DNA of 64,000 bases from Streptomyces brasiliensis (GCF_014647875.1 NZ_BMQA01000001.1:496001-560000); one strand, 5' to 3'; positions 14,731 through 23,466 are shown, counted from the stretch's first letter. Notes: generated from the letters alone by a model not told the origin. Numbers and translations are program-made.

Positions 14731-15984
14731 ATGCCAGACGTACGGAAGTGGACGGCGGGGCTGCGGCGGTTGCTGAGGCGGTGGCGGGAACCCGTTGTCG
14801 TGACGACACTGCGGTCCGCCTTCGCGGCGACGCTCGCCTACGTCGTCGCGCTCCGCCTGAGCCCGGAGCCCGCACCGCTGACCGCGCCGCTGACCGCGCT
14901 CCTCGTCGTCCAGGTCACCCTCTACGCCACGCTCACCAACGGGATCCGCCGGGTGAACTCGGTGGTGGCCGGCGTCCTGGTCGCCATCGCCTTCAGCCTG
15001 CTGGTCGGCCTGACCTGGTGGAGCCTCGCCCTGCTGATCGTCGCCTCGCTGGCCGTGGGGCATCTGGTGCGCGTGGACGAGTACGTCCCGGAGGTCGCGA
15101 TCAGCGCCATGCTGGTGCTCGGGGTGACCGCGGTCGGGAACACGGCCTGGGCGCGGGTGGTGGAGACGCTGATCGGCGCGGTCGTGGGGCTCGGCTGCAA
15201 TGTGCTGATCCCGCCCCCGGTGTGGGTGGAGGAGGCCGGGGAGTCGATCGAGGGGCTCGCGCGCCGGGTACGGCAGCTCATGCTGCGGCTCGGCGAGCAG
15301 GCCGCGGAACGCACCCCGTGGGAGCTGGCCGCCGAACGGCTGCACGAGGCGCGCCGGCTCGACCACGACATCGCGGGCGTCGACGCGGACCTGCGCCAGG
15401 CCGAGGACAGCCTGCGCCTCAACCCGCGCGTCCGTGAGGGCCTGCTGCACCGGGTGGTGCTGCGGACCGGCCTGGACACGCTGGAGATCTGCACGGTCGT
15501 ACTGCGGGTGCTGGCCCGGACCTTCACCGACCTGGCGAAGGCCCGCGACCCCGAGCCGCTGTTCTCGCCGCAGGCCGGCGCCGCCGTCGAGCAGCTGCTG
15601 TCCGAGATGGCCGACGCGGTGGTCAGCTTCGCGGTGCTGGTGACCACCCATCTGAGCGCCGACGCCGAGTCCGCCGAGGCCCGGCTCACCGCCGAGCTGC
15701 ACACGGCCGCCGGCACCCGCGACAAGCTGGCCCTGCTGCTGCGCGAGGAGTTCGAACGTGACGCGAAGGACTGGCAGCTGCTCGGCGCCGTCCTGACCGA
15801 GGTGAACAGGATCCTCGACGAACTCGACACCGAGCACCGCTCGCAGCGCCTCCTGGAGGAACTGGACCGGGTCTCCCAGGAGCAGCGCGCCAAACTCCCG
15901 CGGCTGACCTGGCTGCGGGAGCGGGTGGGCGTACCGGAGCGGCTGCGGCGGAACCAGTCGGGTGCCGGGGGGCGTTCTCCGTGA
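14731..15984 (+). CDS. FUSC/aromatic-acid exporter-like membrane protein
   Basis: A 417-residue protein starting at ATG 14731. Residues about 25-170 hold six closely spaced hydrophobic helices (for example VVVTTLRSAFAATLAYVVAL and ISAMLVLGVTAVGNTAW). The remaining 240 residues form a soluble, helical and charged cytoplasmic region with coiled-coil character (LLREEFERDAKDWQ). This layout is that of the FUSC/ArAE family, including fusaric acid and aromatic carboxylate exporters. Substrate is unknown. The next gene starts 35 bp downstream on the same strand. Confidence 0.82.
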   Translation: MPDVRKWTAGLRRLLRRWREPVVVTTLRSAFAATLAYVVALRLSPEPAPLTAPLTALLVVQVTLYATLTNGIRRVNSVVAGVLVAIAFSLLVGLTWWSLALLIVASLAVGHLVRVDEYVPEVAISAMLVLGVTAVGNTAWARVVETLIGAVVGLGCNVLIPPPVWVEEAGESIEGLARRVRQLMLRLGEQAAERTPWELAAERLHEARRLDHDIAGVDADLRQAEDSLRLNPRVREGLLHRVVLRTGLDTLEICTVVLRVLARTFTDLAKARDPEPLFSPQAGAAVEQLLSEMADAVVSFAVLVTTHLSADAESAEARLTAELHTAAGTRDKLALLLREEFERDAKDWQLLGAVLTEVNRILDELDTEHRSQRLLEELDRVSQEQRAKLPRLTWLRERVGVPERLRRNQSGAGGRSP

Positions 15985-16018
15985 AGGAGTGACCGGGCGA
16001 GCGGAGGGGAGCGTGCGG

Positions 16019-17053
16019 ATGACGGAGACGACCGTACGGATCGACGGGAACACGCTGCGGCTGCCGGGCGGAGTGGCGGTGCGGTTCGTGCGCACGCTGC
16101 GGTTGCCCGAGACGGGCACGCATCCGCTGCGGCCGGGGCTGGGCGAGTTCCCTCTCCGGCGGGTGTCGGACTTTCCGGACACGGTGCCCGAGCTGTGGCG
16201 GGCGCGCGGCGGAGTGATGCTGCCTGTGTATCTGCGCGAGGCGATGTGGCTGAGCTTCGCGGGGACGACGGAGCCGGCCGCGTTGCAGGTCGGGGTGGGC
16301 AAGGTGTGCGCGGTCTCGGGCAAGCGGTGGAGCGACAGACTGTCCCGGAAGCCGCAGAACTACGTCGTGCTGCCCCGGCAGCCCTGGCTCGACGGGATCA
16401 ACTCGGGCAAGGGGACGGTGCGCCAGTTCGTGGCCGTGCCGCTGGGGCTCGGGGCGACGGTGGAGGGGCAGGTCACGGGCGAGGAGGTGTGGGGCGGCAT
16501 CCAGTTGCAGTCGTTCCCGCTGAAGGACGAGCCGCTGGCGGCGTGGCGCCGGGAGGAGCAGGCGCGACGGGAACGCATGCGCGGCGCCGTCGGGGCGTAC
16601 GGGGCGCCGATGGCCATGGCCGCCCCGCAGGCTCCCGGCGCGGCTCCCCCGCCGGCCGCGGCACCCCGGGCCGCGGCGATGGGGCTCGGCGTGGGCGGCT
16701 CGATGCGCCAGGAGGTGTACCGGGACGACCGTTCGCTCAAGGACTGGGCGACGGAGCCGGCGGGCCGGGTGTTCGTGCATCTGGTGACGCCTCCGGAGTG
16801 GCGTCGCATCACGGGCGAGGCGCCCCCGCCCTCGCCGGTGGACCGGGCGGCGTACACCCGCGCCGGTCTGCCCTGGTACGACTACTACGACCAGGAGGCC
16901 GAGGACCTGGCCCCCACGGACGGACTGGGCACGGTCAAGCCGGTCGGTGACTGGCTCGGCGACGACCTCGACCCCTGGCAGGCGCCGTCTCCCGGCCAGG
17001 TGAAGCCGCTGAAGGACGCGCCGGGCAAACCGGTGGAGGACGGCGACTGGTAG
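16019..17053 (+). CDS. Conserved hypothetical protein with Ala/Pro-rich linker (344 aa)
   Basis: ATG 16019 lies behind GGAGGGG; GTG 16013 two codons earlier is equally possible. Residues 1-190 look like a compact beta-rich domain (WLSFAGTTEPAALQVGVGKV, then LPRQPWLDGIN and GGIQLQSFPLKDEP). An Ala/Pro-rich linker at about 205-235 leads to a second region with aromatic and acidic clusters (WYDYYDQEAEDL) ending in a Pro/Asp-rich tail. There is no signal peptide or membrane helix. The type is widespread in Streptomyces as a hypothetical integral or surface-unrelated protein; I recognise no catalytic motif. It may be co-transcribed with the FUSC-like gene. Confidence 0.65.
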   Translation: MTETTVRIDGNTLRLPGGVAVRFVRTLRLPETGTHPLRPGLGEFPLRRVSDFPDTVPELWRARGGVMLPVYLREAMWLSFAGTTEPAALQVGVGKVCAVSGKRWSDRLSRKPQNYVVLPRQPWLDGINSGKGTVRQFVAVPLGLGATVEGQVTGEEVWGGIQLQSFPLKDEPLAAWRREEQARRERMRGAVGAYGAPMAMAAPQAPGAAPPPAAAPRAAAMGLGVGGSMRQEVYRDDRSLKDWATEPAGRVFVHLVTPPEWRRITGEAPPPSPVDRAAYTRAGLPWYDYYDQEAEDLAPTDGLGTVKPVGDWLGDDLDPWQAPSPGQVKPLKDAPGKPVEDGDW

Positions 17054-17068
17054 CCCGCACAGAACGCC

Positions 17069-17085
17069 GTTGCGTGCTGCGCAAC
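17069..17085. promoter_or_regulatory. Inverted repeat between hypothetical and lactonase genes
   Basis: GTTGCG (17069-17074) and CGCAAC (17080-17085) are perfect arms around TGCTG. It follows the stop of the previous gene by 16 bp and precedes the lactonase start by 83 bp. It could be a regulator site or a weak terminator. Confidence 0.45.
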
Positions 17086-17168
17086 AGGCTTTGCCGTTTG
17101 CGCTGAGGGGCGGGGCCACGCCAAGGTGGCTGTCACGACCGGGGCAGCGGACGACCTGAGGTGCGGGC

Positions 17169-18377
17169 ATGGGCAGTGGTGCGGAGGCGGCGAACGGCGG
17201 CTGGAGCAGGCGCCGGTTCGTCGGGGCCCTGGCGGGAGCGGCCGCCGTGGTGGGCCTTCCGGCACCGGCGGCGCCGAGGACGGACCCCGGCGAACCCGGC
17301 ACGGCGACCGCCCCTCGACCGCGGCCCCGCGCCGCTACGCCACCCTCCGGGCCCCGCCCCCTCTACCTGGGCACCTACACCTCGGCCGAGGGCGGCGGCA
17401 CCGGCATCGGCCTGGCCACCTACGCCCCGGCGACGGGCCGTGTCACCGGCACCGGGACCCTCACCGGGGTCGCCGATCCGTCGTATCTCGCCGTGCACCC
17501 CGACCGGCGCACGCTGTACGCCGTCGACGAGCGCGAGGACGGCGCCGTGACCGCCGTACGGCTGTCCGACCGGCGGATCCTCGGCGCCCGGAGCACCGGC
17601 GGCGGGGCACCCTGCCATCTGTCCGTGCACCCCACCGGGCGCTGGCTGCTGAGCGCCAACTACCAGACGGGCAGCGTCGCCGTGCACCCGATCGACGCCT
17701 CGGGCGCCCTCGGCGAGCGCACCGCCCTGGTCACGCACTCCACCCCTCGGCCCGGTCCGGGTCAACAGGGGCCGCACGCCCATCAGTTCATCACGAGCCC
17801 GGACGGCGGTCACGTCCTCGCCGTCGACCTGGGCACGGACACCGTGTACACCTACCGGCTGGACACGGCGAAGGGCACGCTCGCGGAGGTGGCTCGGGCG
17901 TCCACGCGGCCGGGCGCGGGTCCTCGTCATCTGACCTTCCATCCGGGCGGGCGGTACGCGTATCTGGCCAACGAGGTCGACAACACGGTCGCGGTCTGCG
18001 GGTACGACCCGGCGTCGGGCCGCCTGACGATCGGCCGGGCACAGCCGACGGGCACCGGATCGGGCACGAACTATCCGGCGCAGTTCCTCGTCACCGCGAA
18101 CGGCAGGTACGCGTACCTCGCCAACCGCGGCCACAACAGCCTCACCCGCTATGCGGTCGAGGCGGACGGCGCCCGGCTGCGGCTGCTCGACACGGTGCCG
18201 GCGGCCGGGGACTTCCCGCGGCAGATCGCCTTCTCGCCGGACGGCCGTCTGCTGTTCGCGGCGAACCAGCGGTCCGGCACGGTGAGCGTCTTCCACGTCG
18301 ACACGGACACCGGAGAACTGCGGCTCGCGGGCGAGCCGTTCGCCTCACCGGTCGCGGTCTGCGCGCTGCCGCTGTAG
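17169..18377 (+). CDS. Tat-exported lactonase-fold (6-phosphogluconolactonase-like) beta-propeller protein
   Basis: A 402-residue protein. The N-terminus has a twin-arginine signal (SRRRFVG, residues 13-19) with an Ala-rich hydrophobic stretch. The rest is a seven-bladed propeller of the YbhE/Pgl type: repeated strands such as PLYLGTYTS, YLAVHPDRRTLYAVDE, HLSVHPTGRWLLSANY, HAHQFITSPDGGHVLAVDLG and RQIAFSPDGRLLFAANQ. Cytoplasmic members hydrolyse 6-phosphogluconolactone; an exported form more likely acts on an extracellular lactone or is structural. The 3' end overlaps the convergent DUF2470 gene by 33 bp. Confidence 0.85.
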   Translation: MGSGAEAANGGWSRRRFVGALAGAAAVVGLPAPAAPRTDPGEPGTATAPRPRPRAATPPSGPRPLYLGTYTSAEGGGTGIGLATYAPATGRVTGTGTLTGVADPSYLAVHPDRRTLYAVDEREDGAVTAVRLSDRRILGARSTGGGAPCHLSVHPTGRWLLSANYQTGSVAVHPIDASGALGERTALVTHSTPRPGPGQQGPHAHQFITSPDGGHVLAVDLGTDTVYTYRLDTAKGTLAEVARASTRPGAGPRHLTFHPGGRYAYLANEVDNTVAVCGYDPASGRLTIGRAQPTGTGSGTNYPAQFLVTANGRYAYLANRGHNSLTRYAVEADGARLRLLDTVPAAGDFPRQIAFSPDGRLLFAANQRSGTVSVFHVDTDTGELRLAGEPFASPVAVCALPL

Positions 18378-19070
18378 GGCGCGTGGGCACGAGGAGGCGC
18401 TCGCCTGTGTGAGCAGCACGTGCATGCGCTCCGTGAGCTGGGCGACGTCGTCGGCGGGCGCGTGGAACGGCAGGCGTACGTCTCCGTGGGTGCGGGTCCG
18501 TTCGATGCGCAGCGTGAGTCCGTGCCGGTCCACCGCGAGGGGCCGGACGCGGGTCGCGGCGTGCAGGCTCTGTGGCTCGACGAGGCGGGTGAGGCGTTCG
18601 ACCGCGTCCGGGTGGGAGTCGGCGAGATGGGTCAGCAGGCGGGCCTCGGCCCGGGCCAGCGGATCGGGTGCGGCGGCGGCGAACTCGTCGAGACCGATGA
18701 CCGCGGTACCGGACGACTGCCGCAGGACCGCGCGGGTGGCCGTGAAGGCGAGATGGCCGTCGACCGGGGTGAACCAGCCGGCGAGCCAGAGGCGGGCCCG
18801 GATGCGGCCCCGCACGGGGACGGGCGCCACGTCGGCGAACTCCAGCACGGCGGACGGCTCCTGGCGCGGGGCACAGATCGCGGCCGTGGCGAGGGAGCTG
18901 TCGTCGGGTACGTGCAGCAGCACCTGGCCGTCCTCGGTCACGGTGTGCGCCCCGACGAGTTCCTCGCGGTAGCCGTCCGCCGTCACCGCGCACGACCACG
19001 TCGTGGCGAGCACCGAACGCGCCCGCTCGGCGGTGCCGGGCACCGCCGTCCAGTCCTGGCTGTCACCCAT
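18345..19070 (-). CDS. DUF2470 protein (haem-utilisation/flavin-binding split-barrel related), iron-box regulated
   Basis: A 241-residue soluble protein; ATG 19070 follows GAGGAGG. It has a beta-barrel N-terminal region (VLLHVPDDSSLATA, RGRIRARLWLAGWFTPV) and a C-terminal helical DUF2470 part (LLTHLADSHPDAVERL, then GLTLRIER and a helix near the end). DUF2470 is commonly joined to split-barrel haem-degrading or pyridoxamine-oxidase-like domains, which suggests a role in haem iron use. A nearly perfect DtxR/DmdR-type iron box lies 15 bp upstream, which supports expression under iron limitation. Its 3' end overlaps the lactonase gene. Confidence 0.78.
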   Translation of the reverse strand: MGDSQDWTAVPGTAERARSVLATTWSCAVTADGYREELVGAHTVTEDGQVLLHVPDDSSLATAAICAPRQEPSAVLEFADVAPVPVRGRIRARLWLAGWFTPVDGHLAFTATRAVLRQSSGTAVIGLDEFAAAAPDPLARAEARLLTHLADSHPDAVERLTRLVEPQSLHAATRVRPLAVDRHGLTLRIERTRTHGDVRLPFHAPADDVAQLTERMHVLLTQASASSCPRALQRQRADRDR

Positions 19071-19084
19071 CCCGAACCTCCTCA

Positions 19085-19103
19085 TTAGGTAAGCCTTGCC
19101 TAA
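19085..19103. promoter_or_regulatory. DmdR1/IdeR iron box
   Basis: TTAGGTAAGCCTTGCCTAA matches the DtxR-family consensus TWAGGTWAGSCTWACCTWA at 18 of 19 positions. It lies just upstream of the DUF2470 start, where a bound repressor would block transcription when iron is plentiful. Confidence 0.85.
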
Positions 19104-19179
19104 CTTACCGAAGATCGGGGTGTGCGCCAACCATGGGCACGAACGGTGGGCCTCCGCACCTGTGGGAACGGACGGCCTC

Positions 19180-19785
19180 CTACGAGATCACCCCGAGCAA
19201 CGCCCGCGCGCACAGGTCCCGCACCTGGTCCCGGGAGAGGTCCTGGCCGCGCAGCCACTCCAGGCAGACCGCCGTGGTGAAGGCCAGCCAGCCACGGACG
19301 GCCAGCGGAACGTCGGGGCGCTCGGCGAACAGGGGACCGAACTCCGGGTCACTCGCGAGGGCCGTCAGGATCTGCTGCTCCTGGGCGGCCAGGGCCTGTT
19401 GATAGACGCGGCGCACCGCCTGGTCACCGGCCGCGTCGGCACGGTGGAAGGCACGGAAGCCGTGGGCGTGGGCCTCGACATGGGCGAGGTAGGTGTCCAG
19501 ACCGGCGGTGAGCTGCTCGCGCACCGGTACGCCGGGCACCGCCGCCGTCATGCGCAGCATCCGCTCGCTCTCGCGCTCGACGACCGCCGCGAAGAAGTCC
19601 CGCTTGGTCGGGAAGTAGTGGTACAGCAGCCCACGGGAGACCCCGGCGATCTCAGCGACCTGCTCGATCCACACGTCGTCGTACGGGCTCTCGGAGAACA
19701 GCCTGGCCCCGACCGACAGCAGTTGCTCCCGGCGCTCCTCGGTGCTGAGTCTGCGGCGGGTGCGCTCCTCCGGGTTCGCTGCCAT
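19180..19785 (-). CDS. TetR-family regulator divergent from the P450 gene
   Basis: A 201-residue protein starting at ATG 19785. Residues 12-62 form a TetR helix-turn-helix (EQVAEIAGVSRGLLYHYFPTKRDFF). The C-terminal ligand domain ends in VCLEWLRGQDLSRDQV, a form seen in FadR/KstR-like actinobacterial repressors. It is transcribed away from a cytochrome P450, and a pair of inverted ten-base elements lies between the two starts, so it most likely represses that P450 and itself. The ligand may be a P450 substrate such as a fatty acid, but that is inference. Confidence 0.88.
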   Translation of the reverse strand: MAANPEERTRRRLSTEERREQLLSVGARLFSESPYDDVWIEQVAEIAGVSRGLLYHYFPTKRDFFAAVVERESERMLRMTAAVPGVPVREQLTAGLDTYLAHVEAHAHGFRAFHRADAAGDQAVRRVYQQALAAQEQQILTALASDPEFGPLFAERPDVPLAVRGWLAFTTAVCLEWLRGQDLSRDQVRDLCARALLGVIS

Positions 19786-19801
19786 GCCCGCACTTTACTT
19801 G

Positions 19802-19851
19802 ACGTGGGTTCAATAAGGGCACCAGACTGGAACACGTTATAGAACCCACGT
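19802..19851. promoter_or_regulatory. Paired inverted operator elements, TetR-P450 divergon
   Basis: ACGTGGGTTC at 19802-19811 is repeated in inverse orientation as GAACCCACGT at 19842-19851, 30 bp apart, in the 108-bp space between the divergent genes. Each element is embedded in a TTGA/TTATA-type AT-rich flank. The arrangement suits one TetR site at each promoter. Confidence 0.65.
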
Positions 19852-19893
19852 ACAACATGCTCAACGGGCAGCATGGTCAAGGGAGATCGCGTC

Positions 19894-21426
19894 ATGGCCG
19901 ACAACCGTGCCGGGACGGGAACCGCACTGCCGAAGGGATTCCGCAGTGCCGAGCAGGGCTGGCCCGAGCTGGATCGCATCCCGCATCCGCCCCGCCGCCT
20001 TCCCCTGCTCGGCGACGTGCTGGGCGTCGATCGGCGCACGCCCCTGCAGGACTCGGTGCGGCTGGCCCGCGGCCTGGGCCCGATCTTCCGGCGCAAGGCG
20101 TTCGGCAATGAGTTCGTGTTCGTGTGGGGCGCCCGGCTCGTGGCGGACATCGCGGACGAGTCCCGGTTCGCCAAGCATGTGGGCCTGGGCGTCGCCAACC
20201 TGCGTCCGGTGGCCGGGGACGGGCTGTTCACGGCGTACAACCACGAGCCGAACTGGCAACTGGCGCACGACGTGCTGGCTCCCGGCTTCAGCCGCGAGGC
20301 CATGGAGGGCTACCACTCGATGATGCTGGCCGTGGCCGGCCGGCTCACGGACCACTGGGACCGGGAACTCGCGGCCGGGCACACCGTGGACGTGCCCGGC
20401 GACATGACCAAGCTGACCCTGGAGACGATCGCCCGCACCGGGTTCGGGCACGACTTCGGCTCGTTCGAGCGCAGCCGCCCGCATCCCTTCGTCACCGCGA
20501 TGGTCGGCACGCTGACCTATGCACAGCGGCTGAACAGCGTGCCCTCGCCGCTGGCTCCGCTCATGCTGCGGGATGCCACGCGCCGCAACGCCGCCGACAT
20601 CGCCCACCTCAACCGGACCGTCGACGACCTGGTGCGGGCCCGGCGCGAGTCCGGTCGTGGGGACGGGGACCTGCTCGACCGGATGCTGGAGACGGCCCAC
20701 CCGGAGACCGGCGAGCGGCTCTCGCCGCAGAACGTACGACGCCAGGTGATCACCTTCCTGGTCGCCGGGCACGAGACCACCTCGGGCGCGCTGTCCTTCG
20801 CGCTGCACTACCTCTCCCGGCACCCCGAGATCGCGGCCCGCGCACGGGCCGAGGTGGACCGGGTCTGGGGCGACACCCCGGCGCCCGCCTACGACCAGGT
20901 CGCCAAACTCCGGTACGTACGACGGGTGCTGGACGAGTCGCTGCGGCTGTGGCCCACGGCACCGGCCTTCGCCCGCGAGGCACGGAAGGACACCGTGCTG
21001 GGCGGCGAGCACCCGATGCGGCGCGGCGCCTGGGCGCTGGTGCTGACGCCGATGCTGCACCGCGATCCGGAGGTGTGGGGCGCGGACGCGGAGCAGTTCG
21101 ACCCGGACCGCTTCGACGCGAAGGCTGTCCGGGGACGCGCACCGCACACCTTCAAGCCGTTCGGCACCGGGGCGCGGGCCTGCATCGGCCGCCAGTTCGC
21201 GCTGCACGAGGCGACGCTGGTCCTCGGCCTGCTGCTGCGCCGCTACGACCTCCGCGCCGACCCGGGCTACCGACTGCGGGTGACGGAACGCCTGACCCTG
21301 ATGCCCGACGGCCTGCGGCTGAGGCTCGGCCGGCGCACCGCTCCCGCGCAGGCCGCCGCTGCGCTCACCGCCCCGCAGGATGCCGTGTCAGCGGGCCGCT
21401 GCCCAGTGCACGGGATGGGTGACTGA
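19894..21426 (+). CDS. Cytochrome P450, CYP102-like haem domain without reductase
   Basis: A 510-residue P450. ATG 19894 lies behind AAGGGA; ATG 19873 is less likely. Signatures: I-helix AGHETTS (291-297), K-helix ESLR (Glu348, Arg351), and haem loop FGTGARACIG with proximal Cys430. The overall pattern, including PLLGDVLGVD at the start and TAYNHEPNWQLAHDVL, is that of the CYP102/BM3 haem domain (fatty acid hydroxylases), but the protein ends shortly after the haem domain. It therefore needs separate ferredoxin and reductase partners; none are next to it. A Cys-containing tail (GRCPVHGMGD) follows the fold. Likely controlled by the divergent TetR. The 3' end overlaps the convergent pentapeptide gene by 39 bp. 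Confidence 0.92.
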   Translation: MADNRAGTGTALPKGFRSAEQGWPELDRIPHPPRRLPLLGDVLGVDRRTPLQDSVRLARGLGPIFRRKAFGNEFVFVWGARLVADIADESRFAKHVGLGVANLRPVAGDGLFTAYNHEPNWQLAHDVLAPGFSREAMEGYHSMMLAVAGRLTDHWDRELAAGHTVDVPGDMTKLTLETIARTGFGHDFGSFERSRPHPFVTAMVGTLTYAQRLNSVPSPLAPLMLRDATRRNAADIAHLNRTVDDLVRARRESGRGDGDLLDRMLETAHPETGERLSPQNVRRQVITFLVAGHETTSGALSFALHYLSRHPEIAARARAEVDRVWGDTPAPAYDQVAKLRYVRRVLDESLRLWPTAPAFAREARKDTVLGGEHPMRRGAWALVLTPMLHRDPEVWGADAEQFDPDRFDAKAVRGRAPHTFKPFGTGARACIGRQFALHEATLVLGLLLRRYDLRADPGYRLRVTERLTLMPDGLRLRLGRRTAPAQAAAALTAPQDAVSAGRCPVHGMGD

Positions 21427-22218
21427 CCCCGGCAGCCGGGTGCCGGCACTGCCGCGCGCCGCGTCGATCTGTGGCTGGGTGAGGAAGAAGGCGCCGGTCA
21501 GATCGGCGTCCGTGAGGTCGGTGTCACGCATGTCCGCCCCGATCATGTCCGCGCCGCGCAGATCGGCGCCGGTCAGATCGGCGGCGATGAGACAGGCGCC
21601 GCGCAGACTCGCGCCGCGCAGATCGGCACCCTTCAGCCGGGCACCGACGAGATCGGCGCCCCTGCGGTCCTTCTTCCGGCCGCGTACGCCGGCCCGCGCC
21701 AACTCGCTGGTGCGCAGCAGCAGGACGTTGACCTCCTGGCGGTGCGCGGCCACGTCGAGCACGGCGAGTTCCCCGGCGGTCTGCCGGGTCAGCCGCTCGG
21801 TCGTGTCCCGGGCGGCGCGCAGGTCGGCGTGGACCGGACGGGCGGCGGGCAGGCCGAGGGCCTCGTCGAGGTACCAGAGCAGTTCGTGCAACTGCCGCAC
21901 GACCGGGAACACCTCGAACATCCGGCGGGCGTGTTCCTTCGAACCCGTGCGCCAGTCCTGCCCGCCGAAGGTGACCTGAGAGACCTTCTGGCCCGCGCCG
22001 AAGCAGTCGTACACCGTGCAGCCGGAGAACCCCCGCTGCCGCAATTCGGTGTGAATGCCGCACCGGTGGTCGTCCCGGAGGTTGCGGCAGGGCGTGCCCG
22101 CGGGCTTGTCGAGCGCGAAGTCGGCGGAGGTGGCGAAGGGCAGGGCGACACAGCACAGCCCGAAGCACTGCGCGCAGTCCCCTCGCAACTCGGGGCGCAT
22201 GGCCGTCGAATCTGGCAT
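21388..22218 (-). CDS. YkgJ-like cysteine-cluster and pentapeptide-repeat protein
   Basis: A 276-residue protein. The N-terminus carries CAQCFGLCC, the C-x2-C-x2-3-CC pattern of YkgJ-type metal-chelating proteins, with further cysteines at about 44, 53, 67 and 72. The C-terminal region at about 190-250 consists of pentapeptide repeats (ADLVG/ARLKG/ADLRG/ASLRG and so on, about 12 units) that would form a right-handed quadrilateral beta-helix. Pentapeptide proteins include DNA mimics such as MfpA/Qnr that protect gyrase, but most have no known role. The mix of a metal-cluster domain with a short helix repeat is common in actinobacteria and remains undescribed functionally. Confidence 0.85.
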   Translation of the reverse strand: MPDSTAMRPELRGDCAQCFGLCCVALPFATSADFALDKPAGTPCRNLRDDHRCGIHTELRQRGFSGCTVYDCFGAGQKVSQVTFGGQDWRTGSKEHARRMFEVFPVVRQLHELLWYLDEALGLPAARPVHADLRAARDTTERLTRQTAGELAVLDVAAHRQEVNVLLLRTSELARAGVRGRKKDRRGADLVGARLKGADLRGASLRGACLIAADLTGADLRGADMIGADMRDTDLTDADLTGAFFLTQPQIDAARGSAGTRLPGSVTHPVHWAAAR

Positions 22219-22317
22219 GCCGACCAGCCTACTGGCCCGCGACGGGTCCGCCGCGCCGGGCGTCGCATGCGGAACCGGAGAGGATCGTGCATGTCATCGG
22301 TTCGATCGCTCTAACAA

Positions 22318-22330
22318 GTGAACTGCTCAC
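22318..22330. promoter_or_regulatory. Short inverted repeat upstream of the aldo/keto reductase gene
   Basis: GTGA (22318-22321) and TCAC (22327-22330) flank ACTGC, about 54 bp before the reductase start. It is a weak dyad in an otherwise featureless 165-bp gap and may be an operator. Confidence 0.3.
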
Positions 22331-22383
22331 GTTGATTTCATCGAAGAAGCGAGATTCCTCCGAGATGAACAGGGAGCAGTTTC

Positions 22384-23466
22384 ATGGCACTCGACTCGTA
22401 CGTCGGTCTCGGCCGGTCCGGGCTCAAGGTGAGCCCCTTCTGCCTCGGCGCGATGAACTTCGGCGAAGACGGCGGCTTCGGCTGCGACGTCGAGGAGTCG
22501 GAGAAGATCCTCCAGACCTACCTCGACCGCGGCGGCAACTTCGTCGACACCGCCAACTTCTACACGAACGGCCACTCCGAGGCGATCCTCGGCGACTTCC
22601 TCGCCGCCCACCCTGGCCTGCGCGACCGGCTGGTGCTGGCCACCAAGTTCTTCGGCAACCTCCACCTCGGCGACCCCAACGGCGGCGGCGCCGGCCGCAA
22701 GGCGGTCATCGGCCAGCTGGAGGACTCGCTGCGCCGCCTGCGGACGGACCACATCGACCTGTACTGGCTGCACAACCACGACTGGTCCACACCCATCGAG
22801 GAGACCCTGCGCACACTGGACGACCTGGTCACCGCCGGCAAGATCCGTTACGTCGGCTTCTCCGACACCCCGGCCTGGTTCACCGCCAAGGCACACACCA
22901 TGGCTCTGCTGCGCGGCTGGACGCCGGTCACGGCACTGCAGATGGAGTACTCGCTGCTGGAGCGCACCATCGAGGGCGAGCTGGTGCCGCTGGCCCAGGA
23001 CGCCGGAATGGGGCTGCTGCCATGGAGCCCGCTCAAGAGCGGGTTCCTTTCGGGGAAGTACCGCAAGGGGCGGACGGCGCCCGCCGACACCCGGCGGTCG
23101 GCCGCACTGGGACAGCCCGACGAGGCCCAGTTCACCGTGATCGAGGCGCTCGCGGGCGTCGCCGAGGAGGCCGGCGCGAGCCCCGCCGCGGTGGCGCTGG
23201 CCTGGGTGCAGGGCCGTCCCGCCGTCAGTTCCACGCTCATCGGCCCGCGGAAGGTGGAGCATCTGGAGGCCAACCTGGCGGGCCTCGAGGTACGGCTGAC
23301 CCCGGAGCAGACGGCGGTGCTGGACGAGGTGTCGGCCCCGGTCCTCGACTTCCCGTACGACCTCAACCGGCAGGTGGGCGCGATGCTCAAGTACGCCGGG
23401 GCCACCGTCGACGGTGTGCCCAGCGCGGTGTATCCGCCGCTGCTGGAGAGCACGGCGCGCTACTGA
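22384..23466 (+). CDS. Aldo/keto reductase
   Basis: A 360-residue NADPH-dependent oxidoreductase of the aldo/keto reductase superfamily; ATG 22384 follows AGGGAGC. The catalytic tetrad is visible: Asp55 and Tyr60 in VDTANFY, Lys88 in ATKFFG, and His130 in YWLHNHDW. The C-terminal NADPH motif GPRKVEHLEANL is present. It reduces aldehydes or ketones; length and sequence fit the broad AKR11/AKR13 types. The physiological substrate is unknown. It stands alone, with a minus-strand gene following. Confidence 0.93.
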   Translation: MALDSYVGLGRSGLKVSPFCLGAMNFGEDGGFGCDVEESEKILQTYLDRGGNFVDTANFYTNGHSEAILGDFLAAHPGLRDRLVLATKFFGNLHLGDPNGGGAGRKAVIGQLEDSLRRLRTDHIDLYWLHNHDWSTPIEETLRTLDDLVTAGKIRYVGFSDTPAWFTAKAHTMALLRGWTPVTALQMEYSLLERTIEGELVPLAQDAGMGLLPWSPLKSGFLSGKYRKGRTAPADTRRSAALGQPDEAQFTVIEALAGVAEEAGASPAAVALAWVQGRPAVSSTLIGPRKVEHLEANLAGLEVRLTPEQTAVLDEVSAPVLDFPYDLNRQVGAMLKYAGATVDGVPSAVYPPLLESTARY

